From Asticcacaulis benevestitus DSM 16100 = ATCC BAA-896 (lineage in GTDB: Bacteria; Pseudomonadota; Alphaproteobacteria; Caulobacterales; Caulobacteraceae), in NCBI RefSeq assembly GCF_000376105.1, contig NZ_AQWM01000001.1, positions 558,001 through 622,000 on the forward strand: 64,000 nt of DNA. Reading direction: 5' to 3'. Under the pieces are notes generated by a model. It ran no database searches, was not told the origin of the DNA, and was given only the letters and a program-made list of their open reading frames with translations. The number at the start of each line of letters is the position of its first letter. Position 1 is the stretch's first letter. The position numbers and the translations under genes are program-made. Positions 9,637-19,688 of this stretch are shown here, piece after piece.

Positions 9637-12600
9637 CTAAACATCCTCATAATAAAGAACACCGGTCATCTGCTTGAGCGCGCCACGCACATGAGCATCC
9701 AGATTATAACGTTGCGGCAGCTTGAACTCGATCTGCCCTTCGGAGCCCAGATCGCTAACCAAACTGATTTCGCCGCCCTTGTCAGAGCGCGCCACCTCAA
9801 GCTGGGCGCGCAGCTCAGCCAGATTGATCACCTGCGCCGACACATGTACCTTGAGGCCCAGATCATCGGTTTTCAGCGTCGCCGACATCGGCCCCGCGTC
9901 GTCACCAAAGAAGCGCACCTCGCCGTCGCGGCCCTTACTGCGCACCTTCAGCACAATGGACGCACCGACTTCAAGATGATCGCGATTCTTGCGCAACGAT
10001 TCCGGCGGGAACAGCACTTCATATTCGCCACTTGGATCGGAGAGGGTCACGAAGGCAAACTTCTCCCCTGAGCCCTGCGCCGCCCGCTCCTGCTTACGGC
10101 GAATAATGCCCGCCATGCGGAACGCTTCGCGCCCTTCGGAAGCCAGCGATACCGCATCGGCGTAAAGAGTCACATTGCGACGCTTGAAGACATCGAGCAT
10201 GTCCTGCAACGGGTGCCCCGACAGGTAGAAACCGATGGCGGCCAGTTCTTCATCGAGACGCGCCGGCCCTGATACCATAGGCACCGTTGGCAAGCGCGGC
10301 CGCGAGGATTCATTGGAGCCGAACAGGCTGACCTGAGAGGCGGCGCGATCGGCAGCGATGCTCTGGGCATAGGCGATCAGGATATCTGCGCCAGCCACGA
10401 TCTGGGCGCGGTTGGAATGGATGCCATCGAAAGCACCGGCCCGGGCGAGATTTTCCAGAGCGCGCTTGTTGACCGCCTTGGGGTCTATACGTTCCAGGAA
10501 ATCGAACAGGTCGGTGAACTTGCCGCCCTCCTCACGCGCCTGGACAACACTGAGCATGGCTTCAAAGCCGACGTTGCGGATGGCGCCGAGCGCATACAGC
10601 ACCTCACCATCTTCAACGTCGAAATCGGCCATAGAGCGATTGATGTCAGGCGGACGGATGACGACATTGAAGCGCCGCGCATCCTGATAGAAGACGGCAA
10701 GCTTATCGGTATTGGTGATATCGAGGCTGAGCGTGGCGGCGAAAAACTCGACCGGATAATTCGCTTTCAAATAGCCAGTTTGATAGGAAATGAAGGCATA
10801 GGCCGCGGCGTGCGATTTGTTGAAACCGTAGCCAGCGAACTTGTTGACGAGTTCGAAAATGAAATCAGACTGCTTTTCCGGCACGCCTTTTTCGGCCGCA
10901 CCGCTGATGAAACGCACCTTCTGCAGGTCCATTTCTTCCTTTTTCTTCTTACCCATGGCGCGACGCAGAAGATCGGCTTCACCGAGGCTGTAACCCGACA
11001 GAACCTGAGCGATCTGCATCACCTGTTCCTGGTAGATGATAACGCCATAGGTTTCCTTAAGCACAGGCTCAAGGCTCGGATGCAGCATGTCGATGTCCGC
11101 ACGGCCAAACTTACGATCGACATAGGTGTCGATATTGTCCATAGGGCCAGGACGATAGAGCGAGATCAGAGCGGTGATTTCTTCCAGCGAACCACAGCGT
11201 AACTTGCGCAGGGTATCGCGCATACCCTGACTTTCAAGCTGGAACACGCCGATCGCCTGACCGGAGGCCAGAAGTTCATAGGTCGGGCTATCATCAAGCG
11301 GCAGGGTCGAATAATTGATCTCGACGCCGCGTTTTTTGAGGTAGTTTTGGGCGCGCTTAAGCGTGGTCAGAGTTTTCAGACCGAGGAAGTCGAACTTGAC
11401 CAGACCGGCGCTTTCCACCCACTTCATGTTGAACTGAGTGGCGGGAATATCCGAGCGTGGATCGCGGTAAAGGGGCACCAGTTCAGTAAGCGGGCGATCG
11501 CCGATCACGATACCGGCGGCGTGGGTCGAGGCGTTGCGATACAGGCCTTCCAGCTTGAGCGCCGTATCGAGCAGGCGCTTGACCGATTCATCCTCGTTGC
11601 GCGCTTCTTTCAGACGCGGTTCGATCTCGATCGCCTGCGCCAGAGTGGTCGGGTTGGCCGGGTTATTCGGCACCATCTTCGACAGGCGATCGACCTGCCC
11701 CAATGGCAATTGCATGACCCGCCCGACGTCGCGCAGCACGGCGCGTGCCTGGAGCGTACCGAAGGTGATGATCTGCGCCACGCGATCGCGGCCATATTTC
11801 TCCTGCACGTAGGAGATGACCTCTTCGCGGCGCTCCTGGCAGAAGTCAATATCGAAGTCGGGCATGGAAACCCGCTCCGGATTAAGGAAGCGTTCAAACA
11901 GCAGACCAAAGCGTAGCGGGTCGAGATCGGTAATGGCCAGCGACCACGCCACCAGCGAGCCGGCACCCGATCCCCGCCCCGGCCCAACCGGAATGTCTTG
12001 CGCCTTGCCCCATTTGATGAAGTCCGAAACGATCAGGAAGTAGCCCGGAAACCCCATCTTCTGGATGATGCCGATTTCACGTTCGAGGCGCGCCCAGTAG
12101 TCTTCCTGCGGAAAGGCCAGCTTGACCTGGCTCAGGCGCAGCTTCAGGCCTTCGCGGGCCTGATAGGCCAGTTCTTCATCTTCGTTACGACCGGCGCCGG
12201 TATCGAAACGCGGCAGGATCGGATCGCGTTTGTTGACAAGAAACGCGCAGCGGCGGGCGATTTCGAGCGTGTTGTCGCAGGCCTCCGGCAGGTCGGAGAA
12301 CAGTTCGCGCATCATGACCGCCGGCTTGAACCAGTGCTCCGGCGTCACCTTACGGCGTTCGGTCTGGCCCATATAGGCGCCATCGGAAATACACAGAAGC
12401 GCTTCATGGGCTGAGTAGAGATCGCGCGAGGTGAACTGCACATCATTGGTCGCCACCAGTGGCACATCGTGGGCGTAGGCAAACTCCACCAGCCCCGCCT
12501 CGGTATCGCTGCCCTTGATGCCACCTTGCGGAGAGCCATCGTGGCGCTGCAGCTCAATGTATAAACGATCCTTGAAGACGTCCTTCATGGCTTGAAGTGC

Positions 12601-13086
12601 GACCTTCGCTTCATCGCCACGATTCTGGCGATAAAGCACGTCGACAGGGCCGTCGAAACCGCCAGACAGCAGGATCAGGCCTTCGCTGTAGGTCGCCACC
12701 TGCTCCCACGTGACATGAGGCTCGTCTATCGCATTGGCCTCGACATAGGCGATCGACGACAGCTTGGTGATGTTGAGATAGCCCTGCTCGTTCTGGGCAT
12801 AGAGCGCGACGGTCGGGATCTTGCCCCAGCGCTCTGTCGGCACTCCGCCAATGCCCTTGACCGGCATGGAACAGGCCACGATCGGCTGAACGCCGCTATC
12901 CTTGCAGGATTGGGAAAATTCGAGGGCGCCGTAGAGATTGCAGCGATCCGCCATCGCCACCGCCGGCATGTTCAGCTTATGCGCCATCTTGCCCAGATCA
13001 TAGGCCTTGATGGCGCCCTCCAGGAGCGAATAGGCCGATTTGACACGCAGATGGACAAACTGTCGGCTCATGTCGGCTTCGCTCAT
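9637..13086 (-). CDS. dnaE: DNA polymerase III alpha subunit
   Basis: The replicative polymerase. Its 1149 residues are close to the 1160 of E. coli. Domains in order: an N-terminal PHP domain (from [17 protein letters not shown]); the palm with [13 protein letters not shown]; the catalytic pair in PDFDIDF at residues 408-414; the third acidic residue in [10 protein letters not shown]; fingers and beta-binding region; and a C-terminal OB domain ([24 protein letters not shown] split over the strand). It is not the shorter ImuA/B-linked DnaE2 type, and no imuA/imuB lies nearby. It is followed downstream by rpsB, and a palindromic cluster lies upstream. Confidence 0.97.
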   Translation of the reverse strand: MSEADMSRQFVHLRVKSAYSLLEGAIKAYDLGKMAHKLNMPAVAMADRCNLYGALEFSQSCKDSGVQPIVACSMPVKGIGGVPTERWGKIPTVALYAQNEQGYLNITKLSSIAYVEANAIDEPHVTWEQVATYSEGLILLSGGFDGPVDVLYRQNRGDEAKVALQAMKDVFKDRLYIELQRHDGSPQGGIKGSDTEAGLVEFAYAHDVPLVATNDVQFTSRDLYSAHEALLCISDGAYMGQTERRKVTPEHWFKPAVMMRELFSDLPEACDNTLEIARRCAFLVNKRDPILPRFDTGAGRNEDEELAYQAREGLKLRLSQVKLAFPQEDYWARLEREIGIIQKMGFPGYFLIVSDFIKWGKAQDIPVGPGRGSGAGSLVAWSLAITDLDPLRFGLLFERFLNPERVSMPDFDIDFCQERREEVISYVQEKYGRDRVAQIITFGTLQARAVLRDVGRVMQLPLGQVDRLSKMVPNNPANPTTLAQAIEIEPRLKEARNEDESVKRLLDTALKLEGLYRNASTHAAGIVIGDRPLTELVPLYRDPRSDIPATQFNMKWVESAGLVKFDFLGLKTLTTLKRAQNYLKKRGVEINYSTLPLDDSPTYELLASGQAIGVFQLESQGMRDTLRKLRCGSLEEITALISLYRPGPMDNIDTYVDRKFGRADIDMLHPSLEPVLKETYGVIIYQEQVMQIAQVLSGYSLGEADLLRRAMGKKKKEEMDLQKVRFISGAAEKGVPEKQSDFIFELVNKFAGYGFNKSHAAAYAFISYQTGYLKANYPVEFFAATLSLDITNTDKLAVFYQDARRFNVVIRPPDINRSMADFDVEDGEVLYALGAIRNVGFEAMLSVVQAREEGGKFTDLFDFLERIDPKAVNKRALENLARAGAFDGIHSNRAQIVAGADILIAYAQSIAADRAASQVSLFGSNESSRPRLPTVPMVSGPARLDEELAAIGFYLSGHPLQDMLDVFKRRNVTLYADAVSLASEGREAFRMAGIIRRKQERAAQGSGEKFAFVTLSDPSGEYEVLFPPESLRKNRDHLEVGASIVLKVRSKGRDGEVRFFGDDAGPMSATLKTDDLGLKVHVSAQVINLAELRAQLEVARSDKGGEISLVSDLGSEGQIEFKLPQRYNLDAHVRGALKQMTGVLYYEDV

Positions 13087-13272
13087 GGCCCAGCTCCTGT
13101 GGATGGCTTACTGCCCGGTATCCGCGCGACTCACGCCGCCAGCGACATCACATGGCATAGAACGAAGACAAAACCCGTTACGGCGACAAATGACAACATG
13201 TTATGCAGGGCGCTGACCATTTTTCCACAATCCTATCTTGATGTCCCTTCCGGGACCGCTTGTTTCTCTTAT

Positions 13273-13349
13273 GTTCTCAATTCTTGCTTTGTTCTATATT
13301 CGCCTTTTGTTCCACATGCAAGCCGGATTCTGTTCTCCTATGAGAACAA
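13273..13349. promoter_or_regulatory. Candidate operator cluster upstream of dnaE
   Basis: A perfect 7-bp inverted repeat TGTTCTC-CTAT-GAGAACA spans 13332-13349. Before it, GTTC motifs begin at 13273, 13291 and 13309, exactly 18 bases apart. The cluster lies in the 291-base interval between lolD and dnaE, upstream of dnaE. The pattern is seen directly; a repressor site is inferred. It does not fit the alphaproteobacterial LexA consensus GTTC-N7-GTTC. Confidence 0.4.
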
Positions 13350-13377
13350 AATGACAAGCTGTTGATAAGATAGTGAA

Positions 13378-14079
13378 TTAAACGGTAGCGTGAACGTCCA
13401 GAGGCACAAGCACGCCATCTACCAGCTTGACCACGCGGTCCATATGCCGGGCCAGTTCGAGGTTATGGGTGGCGATCAGCGCCCCTACCCCTTGCGCCTT
13501 GACGATGGTTTTCAACGCGCCAAACACCTGCGTAGAGGTTTCCGGATCCAGGTTGCCGGTCGGTTCATCGGCCAGCAACAGGCGCGGCTTGTTGGCCAGG
13601 GCGCGCGCAATGGCGACGCGCTGCTGTTCGCCACCCGAAAGTTGCGCCGGCTGGTGATCGAGACGTTCGCCCAGTCCCAGCGCCGTCAGCAATTCCCGGG
13701 CGCGCGCCTCGGATTCTTTGCGCGGACGACCGAGAATACGCAACGGCACAGCCACATTACCAACCGCCGTATATTCCGGCAACAGGTGATGGAACTGATA
13801 GACGAAGCCGATCTTTTTCAGACGCGCCGCCGTGCGCTGACGGTCATTGGCACCGGCGAAATCCTCGCCATCGATGATCAGGCGCGTGTTCGGCGCCGCT
13901 TCGAGCAGCCCGACCGCGTGGAGCAAAGACGACTTGCCGGAGCCGGATGGCCCGAGCAGACCGACCAGTTCACCCGGTTGCACCTCAAGGTCAACGCCCT
14001 TGAGCACGGCCAGTTTGCGACCATCACCGATGGTATAATCGCGGTGCAAGCCCTTAAGGCTGAGGGGCAAATTACTCAT
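13378..14079 (-). CDS. lolD: Lipoprotein-releasing ABC transporter ATPase LolD
   Basis: The ATPase that powers extraction of outer-membrane lipoproteins from the inner membrane. It has 233 residues. Walker A GPSGSGKSS is at 43-51, the Q-loop FVYQFHHLLPEYT is typical of the LolD/MacB group, the signature is LSGGEQQRVAIARAL, and Walker B is LLLADEPTGNLDPET. It overlaps the upstream permease gene by eight bases, marking an operon with it. Confidence 0.95.
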   Translation of the reverse strand: MSNLPLSLKGLHRDYTIGDGRKLAVLKGVDLEVQPGELVGLLGPSGSGKSSLLHAVGLLEAAPNTRLIIDGEDFAGANDRQRTAARLKKIGFVYQFHHLLPEYTAVGNVAVPLRILGRPRKESEARARELLTALGLGERLDHQPAQLSGGEQQRVAIARALANKPRLLLADEPTGNLDPETSTQVFGALKTIVKAQGVGALIATHNLELARHMDRVVKLVDGVLVPLDVHATV

Positions 14080-15355
14080 AGCGCAGCGCCTCCACGGGTT
14101 CGAGCTTGGAGGCCCACAAGGCCGGGAAGAAGGTCGAGATACTAGCCGCCAGGAAGGACGCGATCACCACGAAGGCCACCTCGGTCGGCTCCATCTTGGC
14201 CGGCACAGCATCGAGAAAATAGACGCTCGGATCGAACAGCTTGGTGTGGAACACCCACTCCAGGAAATGCTGGATCGGCCCGATAAAGGTGCAGAACAAC
14301 ACGCCGAGCAACAGGCCAGAGGCGGTGCTGGCCGCGCCGATGGTGGTGCCGGCGATGAAGAAGATGCGCAGGATGGATGAACGATCCGCGCCCATGGTGC
14401 GCAGGATGGCGACGTCGCGCGTCTTGTTTTTCACCAGCATGACGATGCCCGAAATGATGTTGAGCATGGCGATGATGACGATGAAGAACAGAATGAAGCG
14501 CATAGCCGTGCGCTCGATCTTGAGCGCGCTCCACAGCGAGGCATTTATCTCTTTCCAGGTATAGACAACTGCGCCCGGACCGGCGGCAGCGGCGATGCCA
14601 TCGTGATATTTTTCGATCTCGAAAGGCTTCTTCACCTTGAGTTCGATGACATCCCATTCGTCTTCACGATCGAAGAAAAGCTGGGCCTGAGTGATCGGCA
14701 TAAAGATAAAATTCTTGTCGATATCGCTGACACCGCTGCTGAAAATACCGCCGACCGTATAGGCCTTACGGCGCGGCGCGGCGCCAAAGGCGGTCGAGCC
14801 GCCCGGCGTCATCAGGGTGATTTCATCGCCGGTATTGATGCCGAGATTTTGCGCCAAAGCATCGCCGACCAGCACATTATCCCCCCCATACTCACCTACG
14901 CCGAAACTGTCGAGCGAGCCCGCCTTGATATTCTCGGCGACAATCGTCGTCCCCTTGAGCACATCCGGCGCCACGCCGCGCATGATGGCAGGCTGGGTGT
15001 CACCGTGCGTGCTTTGCACCAGTCCGTATTGATCGATATGCGGACTGACCTCGGTAACGCCCGGCACCGCCCGCAGGCGCTTCAGGGTTTCGTCACGATG
15101 CGCAAAATCATTGAGCGGGGCGCCGGAGACATATTCATGCCCCCCGAAAGCCAGCAGGCGCGACACCATCTCGTCGCGGAAACCGTTCATGACCGACAGC
15201 ACGCTGATCAGCGCCGTCACCGCCAGCATGATCCCGACAAACGAGATGATGGCGATAACGGCGATGCCGCCATCCTTGCGCTTGGTACGCAGATACTTCA
15301 TGGCGAGGTCAAATTCCCAGGCCTTGAAACGGAACAGCGACAGCACAGCCCCCAT
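14072..15355 (-). CDS. lolC: Lipoprotein-releasing ABC transporter permease LolC/E
   Basis: The transmembrane partner of LolD; it passes lipoproteins to LolA in the periplasm. It has 427 residues. There is one membrane segment near residues 25-50 (GGIAVIAIISFVGIMLAVTAL), a large periplasmic MacB-like domain, and three C-terminal membrane segments in an FtsX-type permease domain. Only one permease gene is present, so a LolF-type homodimer is possible and the C/E assignment is nominal. The start at 15355 is six bases before the proS stop, indicating co-transcription. Confidence 0.92.
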   Translation of the reverse strand: MGAVLSLFRFKAWEFDLAMKYLRTKRKDGGIAVIAIISFVGIMLAVTALISVLSVMNGFRDEMVSRLLAFGGHEYVSGAPLNDFAHRDETLKRLRAVPGVTEVSPHIDQYGLVQSTHGDTQPAIMRGVAPDVLKGTTIVAENIKAGSLDSFGVGEYGGDNVLVGDALAQNLGINTGDEITLMTPGGSTAFGAAPRRKAYTVGGIFSSGVSDIDKNFIFMPITQAQLFFDREDEWDVIELKVKKPFEIEKYHDGIAAAAGPGAVVYTWKEINASLWSALKIERTAMRFILFFIVIIAMLNIISGIVMLVKNKTRDVAILRTMGADRSSILRIFFIAGTTIGAASTASGLLLGVLFCTFIGPIQHFLEWVFHTKLFDPSVYFLDAVPAKMEPTEVAFVVIASFLAASISTFFPALWASKLEPVEALRYE

Positions 15356-15360
15356 GGGTT

Positions 15361-16674
15361 TTAAGCTTTCGTCAGTTGGTTCAGAACATCGTCAAAGGCG
15401 GCGGTGTGGCGCTCGCCGGTGGCGCGGTGTTTGATCTCGACATTGCCATCGGCCAGGCCCTTGGGCCCGATGATCAGTTGCACAGGAATACCGATCAGGT
15501 CCATGGCGGCGAACTTGGCGCCGGCGCGTTCGTCGGTGTCATGATAGAGCACATCGCGGCCGGCGGCTGTCAGGGCCTTGTAGGCCTTTTCGCAGGCGGC
15601 ATCGCAGGCCTCATCGCCCTGGCGCAGGTTGACGATGGCCACATCGAACGGTGCGACGCTTTCCGGCCAGATGATGCCGGCTTCGTCATGCGAGGCCTCG
15701 ATGATGGCGCCCAGCAGACGCGAAACACCGACGCCGTAAGAGCCCATATGGACGGTGATCTCGCCATCGGGGCCGTTGACCACAGCCTTCATCGGCTTGG
15801 AATATTTCTCGCCGAAATAGAAGATGTGCCCGACCTCGATACCGCGCGCCGAAAGCTGCTTGTCGGCGGGCACCTGAGCGAAGGCCGCCTCATCGTGCAT
15901 TTCTTCGGTGGCGGCGTAGAGCGAGGTGCGCGCTTCAAACACGCCTTCGAGATTGTCCCAGTCCACATCGGGACCGGGCGCCGGCATATCCACCAGATCC
16001 TTGTGGCAGAAGACAGCGCTTTCACCGGTATCGGCCAGAATGATGAATTCGTGGCTGAGATCGCCGCCGATCGGACCGGTGTCGGCACGCATCGGCACGG
16101 CCTTCAGGCCCATGCGCGAAAACAGGTTGAGATAGGCCGCAAACATACGGTTGTAAGACTTGCGCGCCGCCGCCTCATCAACGTCGAACGAATAGGCGTC
16201 CTTCATGAGGAATTCGCGGCCGCGCATCACGCCGAAACGCGGACGCTGCTCGTCGCGGAATTTCCACTGGATATGGAACAGGTTGAGCGGCAGGTCCTTG
16301 TAGGAACGCACCGTGCCGCGGAAGATTTCCGTGACCATTTCCTCATTGGTCGGGCCGTAGAGCATCTCGCGCTCGTGGCGGTCCTTGATGCGCAGCATTT
16401 CCTGACCGTAGTCTTCGTAGCGGCCGGATTCACGCCACAGGTCGGCCAGTTGCAGGGTCGGCATCAACAGTTGAATCGCCCCTGCCCGCACCATTTCCTC
16501 TTCGACGATCTTTTCGATCTTCTTCAGCACCCTGAGGCCGAGCGGCAGCCACGCATAGATGCCGGCAGCCTCCTGACGGATCATGCCGGTGCGCAGCATC
16601 AGGCGGTGCGAGACGATCTGGGCCTCAGCGGGGTTTTCTTTGAGAAGGGGCAGGAAAAAGCGCGACAGGCGCAT
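15361..16674 (-). CDS. proS: Prolyl-tRNA synthetase (short alphaproteobacterial type)
   Basis: Charges tRNA-Pro. At 437 residues it is the short ProRS form, lacking the roughly 180-residue INS editing domain of E. coli. Class II motifs: motif 2 [21 protein letters not shown] split across the catalytic core, with TNEEMVTEI, and motif 3 [16 protein letters not shown]. The C-terminal anticodon-binding domain starts near [13 protein letters not shown]. Five bases separate it from lolC. Without INS, mischarged Ala-tRNA-Pro must be cleared by a separate ProX-like protein, if present elsewhere. Confidence 0.96.
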   Translation of the reverse strand: MRLSRFFLPLLKENPAEAQIVSHRLMLRTGMIRQEAAGIYAWLPLGLRVLKKIEKIVEEEMVRAGAIQLLMPTLQLADLWRESGRYEDYGQEMLRIKDRHEREMLYGPTNEEMVTEIFRGTVRSYKDLPLNLFHIQWKFRDEQRPRFGVMRGREFLMKDAYSFDVDEAAARKSYNRMFAAYLNLFSRMGLKAVPMRADTGPIGGDLSHEFIILADTGESAVFCHKDLVDMPAPGPDVDWDNLEGVFEARTSLYAATEEMHDEAAFAQVPADKQLSARGIEVGHIFYFGEKYSKPMKAVVNGPDGEITVHMGSYGVGVSRLLGAIIEASHDEAGIIWPESVAPFDVAIVNLRQGDEACDAACEKAYKALTAAGRDVLYHDTDERAGAKFAAMDLIGIPVQLIIGPKGLADGNVEIKHRATGERHTAAFDDVLNQLTKA

Positions 16675-16842
16675 GAGGAGAATCCGTTATTATTGAGCGA
16701 AGTGGCGCGAACAGTAGAACCTCATGCCTAAAAGTGGAAGGCACTTTTTGGATATACATGAGGTGGACAGAAAAGAATGTAACGCCTTATGCGTGAAGCG
16801 TTTTGCGCAGGCATTGCGGCGATTTTTGGATCAGGGGCAAAA

Positions 16843-17097
16843 CTAACCGGGAATTTCCGGCAGCGGGATATGAATCACGTACATCAGCAGCAGGACGATG
16901 ACCCAAACGACCAGCGCCACCAGGCTGTTGATCCGCACCTTTTTCCCCAGATTGTGGGTGATCGGCGCGCCGGTATCATGGCCTTTGATGGTTTCGCCGC
17001 CGTCTTCGGTGGGGGTGCGGTTCCACAACGGCAGGATGGCGAAGAAAGTCACCCACCAGATCATGATATAGATGGCGGCCCAGGTAATCGGGTTCAT
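16843..17097 (-). CDS. DUF1467 family small membrane protein
   Basis: An 84-residue protein with two membrane segments (ITWAAIYIMIWWVTFFAILPLW near the start, and VALVVWVIVLLLMYVIHI near the end) joined by a short polar loop containing GAPITHNLGKKVRINS. This arrangement matches the alphaproteobacterial DUF1467 family, often found next to proS. The function is unknown. Its ATG overlaps the stop of the upstream 75-codon gene by four bases. Confidence 0.85.
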   Translation of the reverse strand: MNPITWAAIYIMIWWVTFFAILPLWNRTPTEDGGETIKGHDTGAPITHNLGKKVRINSLVALVVWVIVLLLMYVIHIPLPEIPG

Positions 17098-17321
17098 GCC
17101 TTATCCTCATCTGTATCTGCGTCCGGAATTTTTGAGTCCATTTTACGGCGCTTTGCGTTCATGTAAACGACGGCGAAAATGGTGAATATAAGCCAGGGAA
17201 CGGCTGAACTATGCGTATTGGCCGGTTCAGCCGGAGCCTTCCAAAGCACCGCTGCCGTGAACCCCAGCAATACGGTCATGCCTGTGGCACAGATCAATAT
17301 GACGGTTCGATTTTTAAACAT
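17094..17321 (-). CDS. Small two-helix membrane protein, unrecognised
   Basis: 75 residues with a Met-Phe-Lys-Asn start, two hydrophobic stretches (about 7-28 and 42-56), then a basic KRRKMD patch and an acidic tail DADTDEDKA. No family was recognised. Support for a real gene is the AGGAG upstream (13 bases, rather far) and the ATGA coupling to the DUF1467 gene. It could be a lineage-specific partner of that protein; this is inference. Confidence 0.55.
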   Translation of the reverse strand: MFKNRTVILICATGMTVLLGFTAAVLWKAPAEPANTHSSAVPWLIFTIFAVVYMNAKRRKMDSKIPDADTDEDKA

Positions 17322-17345
17322 TGGCGTCGCTCAGCTCCTTAGGAG

Positions 17346-18302
17346 TCAGACGAGGCCTAACCCTTCTTCCACACCTAATACCAGATTGAGGTTTTGTACA
17401 GCGGCGCCGGACGCCCCCTTGCCGAGGTTATCGAACACCGCCACCAGATTGGCCGTGTCCTGATCCGGATTGCCGAACACATGGATGAGAAGCTGGTTGG
17501 TGTTGGCCAGCATGGCGCCGTGCACCGCGCCGGCCTCTTCGCTTTCTTCCGCGTTCGCCACGCGCACGAACTGTTCGCCGAGATAATGCGCCGTCAGCAG
17601 GTTGCGGATCGCATCGATATCCGGCTCATCCGGCAGCGCCCACAGGTGTAAAGGCACCTGAACGATCAGGCCTTGCGGGAAATTGGCGACGATCGGCGTG
17701 AAGATCGGCGGCGACTCCAGACCGGAATAAAGCGTCATTTCCGGCAGGTGCTTGTGCGCCAGGCCGGTGGCGTAAAGCCGCTCATGGCCCTTGCCCCGAT
17801 CTTGGCCGTGCTCTGGCGCGCCCTCGAATTCGGCAATCATGGATTTGCCGCCGCCGCTATAGCCCGTAAGCGAGGTGGCGGTGATGGGGAAGAAGGACGG
17901 AATGATGCCGGCTTCAACCAGCGGATTCGTCAGGGCGATAAAGCCCGTGGCGTGACAGCCGGGATTGCTGATGCGCTTGGAGGCAGCAATCTCGGCACGT
18001 TGGCCGTCGTTCAGTTCGGGAAAGCCATAGGTCCAGGCCGCGTCCGTGCGGAAAGCGGTCGAGGCGTCGATGACGCGTACATCCGGATTGTCAATCATGG
18101 ACACGGCTTCAATCGCGGCCTCATCGGGCAGACACAGGATCACGGCGTCGGCGCTGTTGAGCGCCTCCTTGCGGGCGCCGGCGTCCTTGCGCTTATCATC
18201 GCTGAGGCGGATCAGTTCGATGTCGGAACGCTTCTCCAGCCGCTCACGGATTTGCAGACCCGTGGTGCCGGCCTCGCCGTCGATAAACACTTTATGAGAC
18301 AT
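17346..18302 (-). CDS. argC: N-acetyl-gamma-glutamyl-phosphate reductase (type 2)
   Basis: The third step of arginine synthesis: NADPH reduction of N-acetylglutamyl phosphate. It has 318 residues from ATG 18302, which has AGGAG nine bases upstream; the frame opens 12 codons earlier without support. The N-terminal FIDGEAGTTGLQIRERL nucleotide motif is the type 2 form, and the catalytic Cys is residue 116 in SNPGCHATGFIAL. It follows rpsI across a terminator and a GC-rich palindrome, so it probably has its own promoter. Confidence 0.95.
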   Translation of the reverse strand: MSHKVFIDGEAGTTGLQIRERLEKRSDIELIRLSDDKRKDAGARKEALNSADAVILCLPDEAAIEAVSMIDNPDVRVIDASTAFRTDAAWTYGFPELNDGQRAEIAASKRISNPGCHATGFIALTNPLVEAGIIPSFFPITATSLTGYSGGGKSMIAEFEGAPEHGQDRGKGHERLYATGLAHKHLPEMTLYSGLESPPIFTPIVANFPQGLIVQVPLHLWALPDEPDIDAIRNLLTAHYLGEQFVRVANAEESEEAGAVHGAMLANTNQLLIHVFGNPDQDTANLVAVFDNLGKGASGAAVQNLNLVLGVEEGLGLV

Positions 18303-18341
18303 AGGACGCTCCTGAAAAGGACGAAAGAACGAAAGCAAGAT

Positions 18342-18417
18342 ACCCCACCACCGCGCCTTTCAGGCGCGGTCCCCCTCCGTGGCATAGCCAGGGAGGTACA
18401 GGTAGGCGTCGTGGGGT
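18342..18417. repeat. GC-rich intergenic palindrome, family A copy 1
   Basis: Begins ACCCCACCACCGCGCC and ends GGCGTCGTGGGGT, so the ends are inverted. Inside are GCGCC-GGCGC and CCCTCC-GGGAGG pairings. The core GCGCGGTCCCCCTCC recurs at 41335-41405 and 49357-49415. This copy is the most complete of the three and lies between rpsI and argC. Confidence 0.8.
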
Positions 18418-18442
18418 GTCTTACTTTGAAAACAGACAAAGA

Positions 18443-18472
18443 AAAAGCGCTTCGGTTGCCCGAAGCGCTTTT
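18443..18472 (-). terminator. Rho-independent terminator after rpsI
   Basis: The stem AAAAGCGCTTCGG/CCGAAGCGCTTTT has 13 pairs and a four-base loop, with five T residues following on the minus strand. It is 25 bases past the rpsI stop and would end the rplM-rpsI transcript. Confidence 0.9.
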
Positions 18473-18497
18473 CCGCATGAGTTTGTGGCTCGTGCGA

Positions 18498-18986
18498 TTA
18501 ACGCTTCGAGAACTGGAAGCTCTTACGTGCCTTGGCACGGCCGTACTTCTTACGCTCTACGACGCGCGAGTCACGGGTCAGGAAGCCAGCAGCCTTCAGA
18601 GTGCCGCGCAGAGCGGGCTCATAATAGGTCAAGGCCTTCGACAGGGCGTGACGGATGGCGCCGGCCTGGCCGGAAAGGCCCGAACCGACGACGGTCACGA
18701 AGATGTCGAACTGCGTGGCGCGGTCCGTCAGGTTGAGCGGCTGAGCGATCATCATGCGCAGAACCGGACGTGCGAAATACACTTCCTGTTCGCGGTCATT
18801 GATGATCCACTTGCCGGAACCTGGCTTGATCCAGACGCGGGCGATGGCGTTCTTGCGCTTGCCGGTGGCATAGGCGCGGCCGTACTTGTCGAGGATCTGG
18901 ACGCGGGCGGCAGGCGCCTCGACCGGGTTCGACGACAGCGAAGCGAGGGCTTCAAGGCCTTGGGCGGGAGCTTGGATGTCGGACAT
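18498..18986 (-). CDS. rpsI: 30S ribosomal protein S9
   Basis: A small-subunit head protein whose C-terminal tail reaches the P-site tRNA. It has 162 residues: an N-terminal extension of about 35 residues, then the core [18 protein letters not shown] and [19 protein letters not shown], ending in the basic [16 protein letters not shown] tail. The gene starts two bases after rplM ends; the pair is the standard rplM-rpsI operon, closed by the terminator downstream. Confidence 0.98.
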   Translation of the reverse strand: MSDIQAPAQGLEALASLSSNPVEAPAARVQILDKYGRAYATGKRKNAIARVWIKPGSGKWIINDREQEVYFARPVLRMMIAQPLNLTDRATQFDIFVTVVGSGLSGQAGAIRHALSKALTYYEPALRGTLKAAGFLTRDSRVVERKKYGRAKARKSFQFSKR

Positions 18987-18988
18987 GA

Positions 18989-19462
18989 TTAGGCTCTCCG
19001 GGCGTTCTTGGCGTTCAGCGACTTGAAGTCAACGACTTCCGGCTGCTGCGCTTCGTGAGGATGGGCGGTGCCGGCGTAGATACGCAGGTTGGTCATCTGA
19101 CCACGGGCCAGCGGGCTTTCCTTCGGCATCATGCGCTCGACGGCTTTCGTCAGCACGCGCTCAGGATACTTGCCGTTCAGCAGTTGGCCGAGCGTGCGTT
19201 GCTTGACGCCGCCGGGGTGACCGGTGTGCCAGTAGAAGATCTCGTTTTCTTTTTTGCCGGTCAGGTGAACCTTCTCAGCATTGATAACGATGATGTAGTC
19301 GCCGGAATCGGTGTGCGGCGTGTAGGTAGGCAGGTGCTTGCCGCGAAGACGCATGGCGATGTACGAGGCCAGACGGCCGAGTACGGCGTCCTCTGCGTCG
19401 ATCACGATCCACTTCTTCTCGACATCCGCGGGCTTCAATGCCGCTGTCGTGGAGGTCAACAT
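18989..19462 (-). CDS. rplM: 50S ribosomal protein L13
   Basis: An early-assembling large-subunit protein. It has 157 residues from ATG 19462, with GGA eight bases upstream. The frame continues 27 codons upstream, but that part is unlike L13. Visible family features: [18 protein letters not shown], the central [17 protein letters not shown], and [16 protein letters not shown]. It is the first gene of the operon with rpsI and is divergent from the PhoX-like gene. Confidence 0.98.
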   Translation of the reverse strand: MLTSTTAALKPADVEKKWIVIDAEDAVLGRLASYIAMRLRGKHLPTYTPHTDSGDYIIVINAEKVHLTGKKENEIFYWHTGHPGGVKQRTLGQLLNGKYPERVLTKAVERMMPKESPLARGQMTNLRIYAGTAHPHEAQQPEVVDFKSLNAKNARRA

Positions 19463-19589
19463 GATAAAATCCTTTTGTTTCCGCACCAAGAGTTGGAACG
19501 GAGAAGAGGCGCGGTATTTACAGAAGGCGCCCCACCCTGTCAACGCATTATTTTCATAAAAATTGCCAGCATGACATTGTTTTTATTGA

Positions 19590-19615
19590 GTAAATTGACA
19601 ACGGTATTAATTTAC
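19590..19615. promoter_or_regulatory. Inverted repeat in the rplM / PhoX-like divergent region
   Basis: Seven-base arms GTAAATT and AATTTAC are separated by 12 bases in an unusually AT-rich stretch. The position between divergent genes suits an operator, but no regulator family is recognised. A weak Pho-box-like TGTCA at 19652, with CGCCA one turn later, lies nearer the PhoX-like start. Confidence 0.3.
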
Positions 19616-19688
19616 CGCATGAAAATACGTCATAATAGCTTTATAGAGACATGTCATGGACACGCCATAGCATATACAAGAGGTCAAC

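Noticed and set aside
9637-13086. DnaE2 error-prone polymerase
   Set aside because: The length and PHP/palm features fit DnaE1, and no imuA or imuB accompanies it.
13273-13349. LexA/SOS box upstream of dnaE
   Set aside because: GTTC motifs are spaced by 14 bases, not the seven of the alphaproteobacterial GTTC-N7-GTTC box, and replicative dnaE is not normally an SOS gene.
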